The notes: generated from the letters alone by a model not told the origin. A DNA stretch of 64,000 bases from Pseudomonas sp. B28(2017) (GCF_002113025.1 NZ_NEJH01000003.1:372001-436000); one strand, 5' to 3'. Shown: positions 28,888 through 37,325, numbered from the stretch's first letter. Numbers and translations: made by a program.

Positions 28888-29520
28888 ATGCGCGGCATGC
28901 AAATATCCTCTGATCACCCGCTGCTGTTACGAATCGTCGACGACCTGGCCGAGCACGGCTGGTCGCAGCAGAATATTTTCCTGCCTCAGGACCTGACCCG
29001 AGCGCTGGCGGCCGAGTGTCGTAAGCGTGCTGCCGAGGGTGAACTGGCTCCGGCCGCGGTGGGCCGTGGGCCCTCATCGGAGATCCGCGAAGGGATTCGT
29101 GGCGACCATATCCAGTGGATCGATCCTGGTCAGGCCGAGGCTTGCGACAGCTATCTGAGTTTGATGGACAGCCTGCGCGAGGCGATCAATCGCGGCCTGT
29201 TTCTCGGCCTGGAGGATTTCGAAAGCCATTTTGCGATGTACTCGCCGGGGGCGTTCTACCTGAAGCATGTCGACCGCTTTCGCGATGACGACCGGCGCAT
29301 GGTTTCGGCGGTGGTTTATCTCAATGACGGTTGGCTTCCCGAACACGGCGGCCAGTTGCGCATGTACCTCGACAATGATCGCGTCCACGATGTGCAACCT
29401 ACCGGTGGCTGCCTGGTGGTGTTTCTCTCCGGAGAGGTTCCCCACGAAGTCCTGCCCGCGACCCGGGATCGACTGTCGCTGACCGGCTGGTTCCGCCGGC
29501 GCGGCAACGAGCCGTTCTGA
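28888..29520 (+). CDS. 2OG-Fe(II) oxygenase (prolyl-4-hydroxylase-like)
   Basis: This is a 210-residue Fe(II)/2-oxoglutarate oxygenase of the SM-20/P4Hc type. Metal ligands are His127 and Asp129 in KHVDRF and His186 in GEVPHEVLP; Arg195 in RDRLSLTGWF would bind 2-oxoglutarate. The start at 28888 has AGGA upstream; frames from 28813 would overlap the promoter of the opposite gene. The target may be a proline in a protein (in P. aeruginosa a related enzyme acts on EF-Tu), but that is inference. The next gene follows after 2 bases, so they are co-transcribed. Confidence 0.85.
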   Translation: MRGMQISSDHPLLLRIVDDLAEHGWSQQNIFLPQDLTRALAAECRKRAAEGELAPAAVGRGPSSEIREGIRGDHIQWIDPGQAEACDSYLSLMDSLREAINRGLFLGLEDFESHFAMYSPGAFYLKHVDRFRDDDRRMVSAVVYLNDGWLPEHGGQLRMYLDNDRVHDVQPTGGCLVVFLSGEVPHEVLPATRDRLSLTGWFRRRGNEPF

Positions 29521-29522
29521 TC

Positions 29523-30008
29523 ATGCAGAAAATTCTCGTCAGCCGCTGCCTGTTGGGCCACCGAGTACGTTACGACGGTGGGGCCAGCGGGCCGTTCGAC
29601 CAGCTTCAGCAGTGGCTTGATGATGGTCGGGTCGTGCCATTGTGCCCGGAGGTTGCCGGTGGCTTGCCAACGCCACGGCCGGCAGCGGAAATTCCAGGCG
29701 GGCAGGGTGCGCAAGTCCTCGATGGCCAGGCATTGGTGATCACTACCGAAGGCGAGGACGTCAGCGCGGCGTTTTTGTCGGGGGCGCATCAGGCGCTGGA
29801 GTTGGTGCAAAAACATGGCATCCGCATCGCCGTCCTCAAGGCCAACAGCCCGTCCTGCGGCAATCTGCTGACCTATGACGGGACGTTCAGCGGCGTGAAG
29901 GTCAGAGGCGAGGGCGTGGCGGCGGCGCTGCTCAAGCGCCATGGGGTTCAAGTCTTCAGCGAGCTGGAGTTGTCGCAAGCGGCGCAGGCGTTGGCAATGC
30001 TCGATTAA
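29523..30008 (+). CDS. DUF523 protein
   Basis: This 161-residue protein of the DUF523 family has conserved cysteines in ILVSRCLLGHRVRYDGG (Cys9), LCPEVAGGLPTPRPAAE and KANSPSCGNLLTYDGTF, plus GVKVRGEGVAAALLKRHGVQVFSE. The conserved cysteines suggest a metal or iron-sulfur site, but no function is established. Its start lies 2 bases after the stop of the 2OG oxygenase gene, so the two are probably translated together. Confidence 0.85.
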   Translation: MQKILVSRCLLGHRVRYDGGASGPFDQLQQWLDDGRVVPLCPEVAGGLPTPRPAAEIPGGQGAQVLDGQALVITTEGEDVSAAFLSGAHQALELVQKHGIRIAVLKANSPSCGNLLTYDGTFSGVKVRGEGVAAALLKRHGVQVFSELELSQAAQALAMLD

Positions 30009-30022
30009 CGAGCGATACAAGA

Positions 30023-30052
30023 CCCTGTGGGAGCGAGCTTGCTCCCACAGGG
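30023..30052. repeat. REP hairpin
   Basis: CCCTGTGGGAGCGAGC and GCTCCCACAGGG form one long palindrome after the DUF523 gene; it could also act as a transcript end. Confidence 0.75.
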
Positions 30053-30081
30053 TTCATCTTTTACTTCAACTTCCGGATGGC

Positions 30082-30666
30082 TCAAGGTTTTGGCACCACA
30101 TCCGCATCCGCCCCCAACCACTTCTGCTCCAGCGCTTGCAGTCGCCCATCATCCTTGATCCGCTGCAATGCGTTTTCCAGGCTGGCATGGAAAGCCGGAT
30201 TACCCTTCTGAAACGGAATCGCCAGGCTCACGGCCGGGTTGGTCTTGGGCTTCTCTTCTGTCAGCGACTGCACCAGCAGAATGGAACGCGGCTCTTCTTT
30301 CTGCGCGATCAATTGCGCATGGGTCTGAATGTAAGGCTCGCTGAAGTCGAAACGATTTTTTAGATCGGGTGTCTCTGCTATGTGGTTGATGGCGATGTCG
30401 TATTTGCCGCTTTCAACACCGGCCAACAGATCGTTGGAATCGGTGACGACAAAGTCAGCACGCACATCCAGTTCGTTGGCCAGCATTTGACCCAGTTCGA
30501 CTTCGAAGCCCGCAAGATTGCCGTCTTCCTTGAAATTGAAGCGTGGGGTATTGGCTTCAAGGGCAATGCGCAATTCGCCGCGGTCGTTCACGTCGTCAAT
30601 CAGTTCGGCATGAGCCAATGGGCTCAAAAGGGGTAGCAGGCAGATCAGGCCAGGCAGAAAGCGCAT
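30082..30666 (-). CDS. Shortened periplasmic solute-binding protein (SBP_bac_3 type)
   Basis: This 194-residue exported protein has a signal peptide ending SPLAHA, then family-3 lobe-1 sequence: DRGELRIALEANTPRFNF, NLAGFEVELGQMLANELDV, VESGKYDIAINHIAETPD and FDFSEPYIQTHAQLIA. It then jumps, through an acidic proline-rich linker (SLTEEKPKTNPAV), to the C-terminal lobe-1 return, IPFQKGNPAFHASLENALQRIKDDGRLQALEQKWLG. The whole second lobe, about 75 residues in typical members, is absent, yet the frame and RBS (AAAGGAG) are intact. It may be a single-lobe sensor or a decayed amino-acid receptor. No transporter subunits are next to it. Confidence 0.78.
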   Translation of the reverse strand: MRFLPGLICLLPLLSPLAHAELIDDVNDRGELRIALEANTPRFNFKEDGNLAGFEVELGQMLANELDVRADFVVTDSNDLLAGVESGKYDIAINHIAETPDLKNRFDFSEPYIQTHAQLIAQKEEPRSILLVQSLTEEKPKTNPAVSLAIPFQKGNPAFHASLENALQRIKDDGRLQALEQKWLGADADVVPKP

Positions 30667-30801
30667 GGTCACTCCTTTGAATTTATTATCGCGACCCTCT
30701 GATTCAGGCTCGCTTTGCTATGGTTGTCGAGTGCCTTCGACAACAAATGGCTCTGAAGTTGTCATGACCACGCGGATTTTACGGAAAAACTGGAGAAGAG
30801 A

Positions 30802-31227
30802 ATGAAAACCTTTATGTCACGTGCTGCTTTGGCTGGCCTGTTGATGGGTGTTTCGGTGCTGGCCAGTGCTGCAACGCCGGCTCCGAAAGGCGCCGAAGTG
30901 TCCATTGTTTCTCCCAAGGACGGTGCGACGATTCCACAGACAGTCGTCGTCAAGTTCGCGGTCGAGAACATTGCCCTGGCACCGGCGGGCGATACCACCA
31001 AGAACACCGGTCATCACCACGTGCTGATCGACGTCGATGAGCTGCCAGCCGCCGGTGCGCCTATCCCCAAGGATGCCAACCACCTGCATTTCGGCGGTGC
31101 ACAGACCCAGGCCGAAATAACGCTCACGCCGGGCAAACACACCCTGCAGCTTGAACTGGGCGATAGCAACCACATGCCGTTCGATCCGCCGATCATTTCC
31201 GAGAAGATCACCGTCAATGTGAAATAA
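30802..31227 (+). CDS. DUF4399 periplasmic protein
   Basis: This 141-residue exported protein has a signal peptide ending VLASA and a DUF4399 domain: VSIVSPKDGATIPQTVVVKF, a histidine cluster NTGHHHVLIDVDELP, NHLHFGGAQTQAEITLTPGKHTLQLELGDSNHMPF. The clustered histidines suggest metal binding, but no role is known. An RBS (GGAGAAGAG) precedes the ATG, and a terminator follows directly. Confidence 0.87.
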   Translation: MKTFMSRAALAGLLMGVSVLASAATPAPKGAEVSIVSPKDGATIPQTVVVKFAVENIALAPAGDTTKNTGHHHVLIDVDELPAAGAPIPKDANHLHFGGAQTQAEITLTPGKHTLQLELGDSNHMPFDPPIISEKITVNVK

Positions 31228-31229
31228 AA

Positions 31230-31264
31230 AAAGGGAGCCCCCTTAGGAGGGGCTCCCTTTTTTT
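31230..31264 (+). terminator. Terminator after the DUF4399 gene
   Basis: AAAGGGAGCCCC (from 31231) pairs with GGGGCTCCCTTT (to 31260), followed by T residues. The A run before it also allows leftward use by serA. Confidence 0.85.
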
Positions 31265-31266
31265 AC

Positions 31267-31347
31267 AGCTGCAAACTTCAAGCTATAAGCCTCAAGTCAA
31301 AGCAAGAGCGGACTCACTTTGTTGCTTGAAGCTTATCGCTTGCGGCT
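31267..31347. repeat. Imperfect inverted repeat between convergent genes
   Basis: AGCTGCAAACTTCAAGC near 31267 is roughly inverse to CTTGAAGCTTATCGCTTGCG near 31325. It lies between the DUF4399 gene and serA. Confidence 0.45.
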
Positions 31348-31353
31348 GTTCTG

Positions 31354-32583
31354 TTAGAACAGAACCCGACTACGGATAGTGCCGTTGACGTGTTGCAGCT
31401 TCTCTTGCGCCAGGTCCGAGTACTCGGCGTCGACGTCGATCACCACGTAGCCGACCTTCTCGTTGGTCTGCAGGAACTGACCGGAGATGTTGATGCCGTT
31501 TTCGGCGAAGACTTTGTTGATCTCGCTCATCACACCCGGGATGTTTTCGTGGATGTGCAGCAGGCGGTGCTTGCCAGGGTGAGCCGGCAGGGCCACTTCC
31601 GGGAAGTTCACGGACGATACCGAAGTACCGTTGTCGCTGTACTTGACCAGTTTTTCCGCCACTTCCAGACCAATGTTGGCTTGGGCTTCAGCGGTAGAAC
31701 CACCGATGTGCGGGGTCAGGATCACGTTGTCCAGGCCACGCAGCGGGCTTTCGAATTCTTCGTCGTTGGAGCGTGGCTCCACCGGGAATACGTCGATGGC
31801 CGCGCCGATCAGGTGTTTGTCCTTGATCGCGTCCGCCAGGGCGTCCAGTTCGACCACGGTGCCGCGCGCGGCGTTGATCAGGATGCCGCCTTTCTTGATA
31901 GCGCGGATTTCCTTCTCGCCCATCATCCACTGGGTAGCGGCGGTTTCTGGCACGTGCAGCGAAACGATGTCAGACATCGCCAGCAGCTCGTGCAGGTTGC
32001 CTACCTGAGTGGCGTTACCCAATGGCAGCTTGGTGATGGTGTCGTAGAAGTACACCTGCATGCCCAGGCCTTCAGCCAGGACCGACAGTTGAGTACCGAT
32101 CGAGCCGTAACCGACGATACCCAGCTTCTTGCCACGGATTTCGAAGGAGTTGGCCGCGCTCTTGATCCAGCCGCCACGGTGGCAGGAAGCGTTCTTCTCA
32201 GGGATGCCGCGCAACAGCAGGATCGCTTCGGCCAGCACCAGTTCCGCTACGGAACGGGTGTTGGAGTACGGTGCGTTGAACACCGCGATGCCGCGTTCGC
32301 GGGCAGCGTCCAGGTCGACCTGGTTGGTGCCGATGCAGAAACACCCTACAGCCACGAGCTTCTTCGCGTGATCGAAGATCTCTTCGGTCAGTTGAGTGCG
32401 CGAGCGAATGCCGATGAAGTGAGCGTCAGCGATCTTTTCCTTGAGCTGGGCTTCCGGCAGAGAACCAGTGAGGTACTCGATGCTGGTGTAGCCCGCCGCC
32501 TTGAGGACGTCGACAGCCGATTGGTGGACGCCTTCGAGAAGAAGGAACTTGATCTTGCTCTTATCGAGAGAAGTCTTGCTCAT
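31354..32583 (-). CDS. serA: D-3-phosphoglycerate dehydrogenase SerA
   Basis: SerA oxidises 3-phosphoglycerate to phosphohydroxypyruvate, the first step of serine synthesis. The 409-residue E. coli-type protein starts at ATG 32583 (MSKTSLDKSKIKFLLLEGVHQSAV); a longer frame to 32751 would run through a palindrome and is rejected. It has GCFCIGTNQVDLDAA, the Rossmann motif LGIVGYGSIGTQLSVLAE, INAARGTVVELDAL, the catalytic histidine in LTPHIGGSTAEAQ and a C-terminal ACT domain (HENIPGVMSEINKVFAENGINI) for serine feedback. It is divergent from the D-2-hydroxyglutarate dehydrogenase gene, a functional partner. Confidence 0.96.
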   Translation of the reverse strand: MSKTSLDKSKIKFLLLEGVHQSAVDVLKAAGYTSIEYLTGSLPEAQLKEKIADAHFIGIRSRTQLTEEIFDHAKKLVAVGCFCIGTNQVDLDAARERGIAVFNAPYSNTRSVAELVLAEAILLLRGIPEKNASCHRGGWIKSAANSFEIRGKKLGIVGYGSIGTQLSVLAEGLGMQVYFYDTITKLPLGNATQVGNLHELLAMSDIVSLHVPETAATQWMMGEKEIRAIKKGGILINAARGTVVELDALADAIKDKHLIGAAIDVFPVEPRSNDEEFESPLRGLDNVILTPHIGGSTAEAQANIGLEVAEKLVKYSDNGTSVSSVNFPEVALPAHPGKHRLLHIHENIPGVMSEINKVFAENGINISGQFLQTNEKVGYVVIDVDAEYSDLAQEKLQHVNGTIRSRVLF

Positions 32584-32629
32584 CTGCGTAAACCTGTATC
32601 CCGGAGAAAAATGGCAGGGAAGGGAGCGA

Positions 32630-32787
32630 GTGCCCTGTTTCACACCTACTGTCCCTTTTTGACGGCGTCTGTTGCCGTCAAGCTGTGTTGCCGCTCCTCG
32701 CCATAGCGGGCTATGACTCGTCGCGGCGCCTTGCTTGACGACAACAGCCACTCGTCAAAAGAGGAACGTAGGTGTGAAACAGGGCAC
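32630..32787. repeat. 158-bp imperfect palindrome between serA and the D2HGDH gene
   Basis: GTGCCCTGTTTCACACCTAC (32630-32649) is perfectly inverted at 32768-32787. Inside, TGTTGCCGTCAAGC is inverted as GCTTGACGACAACA, and CATAGC/GCTATG meet at the centre near 32708. It sits 46 bases upstream of serA and could fold as a long RNA or DNA hairpin. Confidence 0.85.
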
Positions 32788-32945
32788 GGGAGCTGACCCG
32801 CACGGCAGGAAAGCCGTCGCCGCAGAACAGCCGTTGGGCACTATGCTGCGGGGTCGGTATGCTAGCATATGCGCCCCGCTAAACACTCATTCCTGCGACG
32901 TGAAGCGTTCTCAGGATGACCATGAATTGTTCGAGAGTTCTGTCG

Positions 32946-34340
32946 ATGACCAATCCTGCCCTGATTGATGAGCTGAAGACCCTGGTTGAGCCTGGCAAGG
33001 TGCTGACCGATGCCGACTCCCTGAATGCTTACGGAAAGGATTGGACCAAGCATTTCGCCCCGGCCCCGACCGCCATCGTGTTCCCCAAGACCACCGAGCA
33101 GGTCCAGGCCATTGTCCTGTGGGCCAATAAACACAAGGTGGCGCTGGTGCCATCCGGCGGTCGTACCGGGTTGTCCGCCGCTGCCGTGGCGGCCAATGGC
33201 GAAGTGGTCGTGTCGTTCGACTACATGAATCAGATCCTCGACGTGAACCTCACTGACCGCACCGCCGTTTGTCAGCCGGGTGTGGTCACCGAGCAATTGC
33301 AGAACGCGGCCGAAGATAAGGGCCTGTACTACCCGGTGGACTTCGCTTCGGCCGGTTCCAGCCAGATTGGCGGCAACATCGGCACCAATGCCGGCGGGAT
33401 CAAGGTAATTCGCTACGGCATGACCCGTAACTGGGTCGCTGGCATGAAAGTCGTCACCGGCAAGGGCGATGTGCTGGAACTGAACCGCGACCTGATCAAG
33501 AACGCCACCGGCTACGACATGCGACAGCTGTTTATCGGTGCCGAAGGCACCCTCGGGTTCGTGGTCGAGGCGACCATGCGCCTGGACCGCGCGCCGAAAA
33601 ACCTCACCGCGATGGTTCTCGGCACCGCCGATTTCGACTCGATCATGCCGGTGCTGCACGCGTTCCAGAGCAAGCTCGACCTGACCGCCTTCGAATTCTT
33701 CTCCGACAAGGCCCTGGCCAAAGTCATGGCCCGTGGCGATGTGCCGGCGCCGTTCGAATCCGACTGCCCGTTCTACGCGCTGCTGGAATTCGAAGCGACC
33801 ACCGAAGAAGTGGCCAACCACGCCCTGGAAACCTTCGAGCACTGCGTCGAGCAGGGCTGGGTACTGGACGGCGTGATGAGCCAGAGCGAAACCCAGCTGC
33901 AGAACCTGTGGAAGCTGCGCGAATACATCTCCGAAACCATTTCCCACTGGACGCCCTACAAGAACGACATTTCGGTCACTGTGTCGAAAGTTCCAGCGTT
34001 CCTGAAGGAAATCGACGCGATCGTCGGCGAACACTACCCAGACTTCGAAATCGTCTGGTTCGGCCACATCGGCGACGGCAACCTGCACTTGAACATCCTC
34101 AAGCCGGATAACCTGAGCAAGGACGAGTTCTTCGCCAAGTGCGCCACCGTCAACAAGTGGGTGTTCGAAACCGTCGAGAAGTACAACGGTTCGATCTCCG
34201 CCGAGCACGGCGTGGGCATGACCAAGCGTGACTACTTGACCTACAGCCGCTCGCCGGTCGAGATCGAGTACATGAAAGCGGTCAAGGCGGTATTCGACCC
34301 GAACGGCATCATGAACCCGGGCAAGATCTTCGCTGTTTGA
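32946..34340 (+). CDS. d2hgdh: FAD-linked D-2-hydroxyglutarate dehydrogenase
   Basis: It oxidises D-2-hydroxyglutarate back to 2-oxoglutarate and passes electrons to a membrane acceptor. The 464-residue protein has a PCMH-type FAD domain (ALVPSGGRTGLSAAAVAANGEVVVSF, GSSQIGGNIGTNAGGIKVIRYG) and a FAD-oxidase C domain with metal-type histidines in WFGHIGDGNLHLN and SAEHGVGMTKRDYL. ATG 32946 (MTNPALIDELK) fits relatives better than ATG 32916. From published work on Pseudomonas, SerA makes D-2-hydroxyglutarate as a side reaction to drive serine synthesis, and this enzyme recycles it, which explains the divergent pairing. Confidence 0.86.
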   Translation: MTNPALIDELKTLVEPGKVLTDADSLNAYGKDWTKHFAPAPTAIVFPKTTEQVQAIVLWANKHKVALVPSGGRTGLSAAAVAANGEVVVSFDYMNQILDVNLTDRTAVCQPGVVTEQLQNAAEDKGLYYPVDFASAGSSQIGGNIGTNAGGIKVIRYGMTRNWVAGMKVVTGKGDVLELNRDLIKNATGYDMRQLFIGAEGTLGFVVEATMRLDRAPKNLTAMVLGTADFDSIMPVLHAFQSKLDLTAFEFFSDKALAKVMARGDVPAPFESDCPFYALLEFEATTEEVANHALETFEHCVEQGWVLDGVMSQSETQLQNLWKLREYISETISHWTPYKNDISVTVSKVPAFLKEIDAIVGEHYPDFEIVWFGHIGDGNLHLNILKPDNLSKDEFFAKCATVNKWVFETVEKYNGSISAEHGVGMTKRDYLTYSRSPVEIEYMKAVKAVFDPNGIMNPGKIFAV

Positions 34341-34377
34341 TTTTCGAATTCAAGAGCTACGAACCAGGAGTCGGTCC

Positions 34378-35043
34378 ATGAGCTATCAGCACCAGTATGT
34401 CGACGGTACGCGTATTCATTTTCCGTTGGGGAAAGTGGTGTGCATCGGCCGTAACTACGCGGAACACGCCAAGGAGCTGGATAACCCGGTGCCGACCGAG
34501 CCACTGCTGTTCATCAAGCCAGGCAGTTGCGTGGTGCCGCTGGAAGGCGGTTTCAGCATTCCGACCGAGCGCGGTTCGGTGCATTACGAAGCGGAAATCG
34601 CGGTTTTGATTGGCAAGCCGTTGTCGACCAGGCCGAGTCGTGAAGAAGTGCTCGACGCCATCTCCGGCTTCGCTCCAGCCCTGGACCTGACCCTGCGCGA
34701 CAAGCAGGCCGAGCTGAAATCCAAGGGTTTGCCTTGGGAAATCGCCAAGTCCTTCGACGGTGCGGCAGTGATTGCTCCGTTCGTGTCCGGCAGCACCTTT
34801 GCCGACCTGACCGACATCGGCATCCGCCTGACCATCAACGGCGAAGTGCGCCAGGACGGCAACAGCAGCGCAATGCTCAACCCGATCGTGCCGATGATCC
34901 AGCACATGGCCGGCTGCTTCTCGCTGCAGGCCGGGGACGTGATCCTCACCGGCACGCCAGTGGGCGTCGGTCCGCTGAATGTCGGTGATGAGATCGTTCT
35001 GGAGTTGCCAGGCGCCAGCCGGTTTACCAGCAGCGTTCGCTAG
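34378..35043 (+). CDS. Fumarylacetoacetate-hydrolase family protein
   Basis: This 221-residue member of the FAH superfamily has the metal- and substrate-binding segments VVCIGRNYAEHAKEL, FIKPGSCVVP, HYEAEIAVLIGKPL, DLTLRDKQAELKSKGLPWEIAKSFD and GDVILTGTPVGVGPLNVGDEI. Such proteins are acylpyruvate hydrolases or oxaloacetate decarboxylases that use Mg. The substrate is not clear from sequence. It starts 38 bases after the D-2-hydroxyglutarate dehydrogenase gene, so an operon is likely. A role in disposal of 2-oxo acid products is possible but unproven. Confidence 0.88.
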   Translation: MSYQHQYVDGTRIHFPLGKVVCIGRNYAEHAKELDNPVPTEPLLFIKPGSCVVPLEGGFSIPTERGSVHYEAEIAVLIGKPLSTRPSREEVLDAISGFAPALDLTLRDKQAELKSKGLPWEIAKSFDGAAVIAPFVSGSTFADLTDIGIRLTINGEVRQDGNSSAMLNPIVPMIQHMAGCFSLQAGDVILTGTPVGVGPLNVGDEIVLELPGASRFTSSVR

Positions 35044-35060
35044 TCCGGACACTGCTAATC

Positions 35061-35087
35061 CCTGTGGGAGCGAGCTTGCTCCCACAT
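35061..35087. repeat. REP hairpin
   Basis: CTGTGGGAGCGAGC and GCTCCCACA form one palindrome after the FAH-family gene. Confidence 0.7.
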
Positions 35088-35234
35088 TGGTTTTGTCGTG
35101 GTCTGTAAAAGGCTCAGCCTGTCATTTCCCGTTTTTTTCACATCCTGTCTGGATAATTTCAGGGCATTCGGCCTCTGAGCCGGCCGCAAACTGTGCTATT
35201 ACCCCTAGCCTGAATTTCTGGAACGCATTCCCCG

Positions 35235-36161
35235 ATGGCCACTTCTCCGCTTTCCACGCTTAAACCTGCTCGCCGCTCACGCTTCGCCCTGCGCTGGCAA
35301 ATCTGGCTACTGCTGGTGGCCGTTGTCGCCTACGGCGTTGCGTTTTCCATGCACTGGGATGCGCGGGGCGTGCTCTGGGTGAAAGAGCAATTCAAAAGCC
35401 CGGCCGAGCGTCAGGCCAGTATCTGGCTTCCGGACTACCGGGCGGTGATCGATGCCAAGCCGTTGCCGGGCATGGAGAAGGACGAAGCATCGGACCTGGC
35501 CTATGACCCCCAGACCAAAACCCTGTTTTCGGTCATGGGCAAGAACCCGTTCCTGGTTGAACTGACATTGCAGGGCGACGTGCTGCGTAAAATGCCGCTG
35601 GTGGGTTGGAGCAACCCGGAAGGCGTTGCTGTACTGGGTAACGGCCTGTTGGCGATTGTCGATGAGCGCGAGCACCTGATCACTGTTGTCAAGGTCGATG
35701 CCGACACCCGCGAACTGAACATCGCCGATTTCCCGAAATACGACCTGGGGCCTTCCAAAGATCAGAACAAGGCCTTCGAAGGTGTCACCTGGGACTCGAG
35801 TAATCAGCAGCTGGTGCTGGGCGAAGAGCGTCCGCCGGCATTGTTTACCTGGAAAGGCGACGGCAAGGTCCTTACCGGTGACAAGCTGAAACTGGCCAGC
35901 CATGCGCTGGATATGCGCAACCTGTCGGCACTGGCGATCGACCCACGGACCGGTCACATGCTGGTGCTGTCCGCCGAGTCGCACCTGTTGCTGGAGCTGG
36001 ACAAGAAGGGTGAACAGGTCAGTTTCATTGCTCTGTTGCGTGGCTTCAACGGCCTGAAAAATACCATTCCGCGTGCCGAAGGCGTGGCTATGGATGAAGC
36101 GGGCACGCTGTACATGGTGAGTGAGCCGAACCTGTTTTATCGCTTCGAAAAACAGCACTGA
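35235..36161 (+). CDS. YjiK/SdiA-regulated-domain protein (copy 1)
   Basis: This 308-residue protein has one N-terminal membrane helix (IWLLLVAVVAYGVAFSMHW) and a periplasmic beta-propeller domain: EASDLAYDPQTKTLFSVMGKNPFLVELTLQGDVLRKMPLVG, NKAFEGVTWDSSNQQLVLGEERPP, IPRAEGVAMDEAGTLYMVSEPNLFYRF. This matches the SdiA-regulated/YjiK family. The function is unknown; a sensor or lipoprotein-like scaffold is possible. A paralogue follows 118 bases later. Confidence 0.82.
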   Translation: MATSPLSTLKPARRSRFALRWQIWLLLVAVVAYGVAFSMHWDARGVLWVKEQFKSPAERQASIWLPDYRAVIDAKPLPGMEKDEASDLAYDPQTKTLFSVMGKNPFLVELTLQGDVLRKMPLVGWSNPEGVAVLGNGLLAIVDEREHLITVVKVDADTRELNIADFPKYDLGPSKDQNKAFEGVTWDSSNQQLVLGEERPPALFTWKGDGKVLTGDKLKLASHALDMRNLSALAIDPRTGHMLVLSAESHLLLELDKKGEQVSFIALLRGFNGLKNTIPRAEGVAMDEAGTLYMVSEPNLFYRFEKQH

Positions 36162-36279
36162 CGTTTACGATTTGCAGGATTGCCTGTGCTCGGTTGTAGG
36201 ATCGGGCCTGTGACCATTAAGCTTCAGTTCAGACAGGCGTGATATTTCATCCGCTTGTCTTGACCCTGAGCCCGCCCGA

Positions 36280-37197
36280 ATGCGTCGATTTGCCCGCCCC
36301 AAATCCCTGATTCTGATCCTGTCGGTGCTCTCGCTGATCGCGTTGATAGCGATCGCCCAGTACCAGCGCCTGTTCGAGCGCACCTGGTTCAATCTGCAGA
36401 CGCTATGGCAGCCGGTGAGTTCCCGGTCCATGGGGCTTGACCAATATCAGGTCGTGACCGAAGCGCAGGTGATCGATAGCCAGGTTGAAAACGTTTCAGC
36501 ACTGACCTACGACCCAGTGCGCAAAAGCCTGTTCACCGTGACCAACAAGCGAAGCGAGTTGATCGAGTTGTCCCTCGACGGCAGGATTTTGCGCCGTGTG
36601 GCGCTGGTCGGTTTCGGCGATCCCGAGGCGGTGGAGTTCATCAGCGCCGACACCTACGTGGTCGCTGACGAAAGCCAGCAGCGTCTGATCAAGATTCATC
36701 TGGAGCAGGACACGACCTTCGTCGACGCGGCAGACGCCGAACAAGTGACTATCGGCGTACACATGAGCAACAACAAGGGCTTCGAGGGATTGGCTTACGA
36801 TTCGGTGGGCAAGCGCCTGTTCGTGGCCAAGGAGCGCGATCCGATGCTGATCTACGAGGTACACGGCTTTCCGCGCTTCAACCCTGAAGAATCCTGGGCG
36901 GTGCACGTGATCAACGACCCCAAGCGTGATGCCGGGATGTTTGTGCGGGACCTGTCGAGCCTGCAATACGACGAGCGCAGCGGGCATTTGCTGGCGCTGT
37001 CGGATGAGTCGCGTTTGATTCTGGAGCTGGATGTGGATGGGCGTCCGCTGAGCACAATGTCATTGAGCAAGGGGAGCCAGGGTCTGCAGAAAAACGTGCC
37101 GCAAGGGGAGGGGATCGCCATTGACGACGACGGTACGCTGTACCTCGTCAGTGAGCCGAACCTGCTCTATGTGTTCAAGAAACCAAACCAAAACTGA
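36280..37197 (+). CDS. YjiK/SdiA-regulated-domain protein (copy 2)
   Basis: This 305-residue paralogue of the previous gene has an N-terminal helix (LILILSVLSLIALIAIAQYQRLF) and the same propeller repeats: ENVSALTYDPVRKSLFTVTNKRSELIELSLDGRILRRVALVGFGDPEA, NKGFEGLAYDSVGKRLFVAKERDPMLIYEV, QGEGIAIDDDGTLYLVSEPNLLYVF. The two are only moderately similar outside these blocks, so the duplication is old. Both are single-pass proteins facing the periplasm. The function is unknown. Confidence 0.82.
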   Translation: MRRFARPKSLILILSVLSLIALIAIAQYQRLFERTWFNLQTLWQPVSSRSMGLDQYQVVTEAQVIDSQVENVSALTYDPVRKSLFTVTNKRSELIELSLDGRILRRVALVGFGDPEAVEFISADTYVVADESQQRLIKIHLEQDTTFVDAADAEQVTIGVHMSNNKGFEGLAYDSVGKRLFVAKERDPMLIYEVHGFPRFNPEESWAVHVINDPKRDAGMFVRDLSSLQYDERSGHLLALSDESRLILELDVDGRPLSTMSLSKGSQGLQKNVPQGEGIAIDDDGTLYLVSEPNLLYVFKKPNQN

Positions 37198-37213
37198 ATC
37201 GCACTGCAAAACC

Positions 37214-37308
37214 ACTGTGGGAGCGAGCCTGCTCGCGAAGACGGTCTGTCAGTCGACATCTTTACCGACTGCCCCGGCCCCTTCGCGAGCAGGCTCGCTC
37301 CCACAGGT
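37214..37308. repeat. REP pair between copy 2 and rpiA
   Basis: Two opposed GTGGGAGCGAGCCTGCTCGC elements with about 40 bases between them. Confidence 0.85.
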
Positions 37309-37325
37309 TGATTGGCAAGCCTGAT

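Noticed and set aside
37214..37308. Repeated palindromes as a possible CRISPR array
   Set aside because: Only two opposed copies occur per site, with no regular spacers and no cas genes; they are REP elements.
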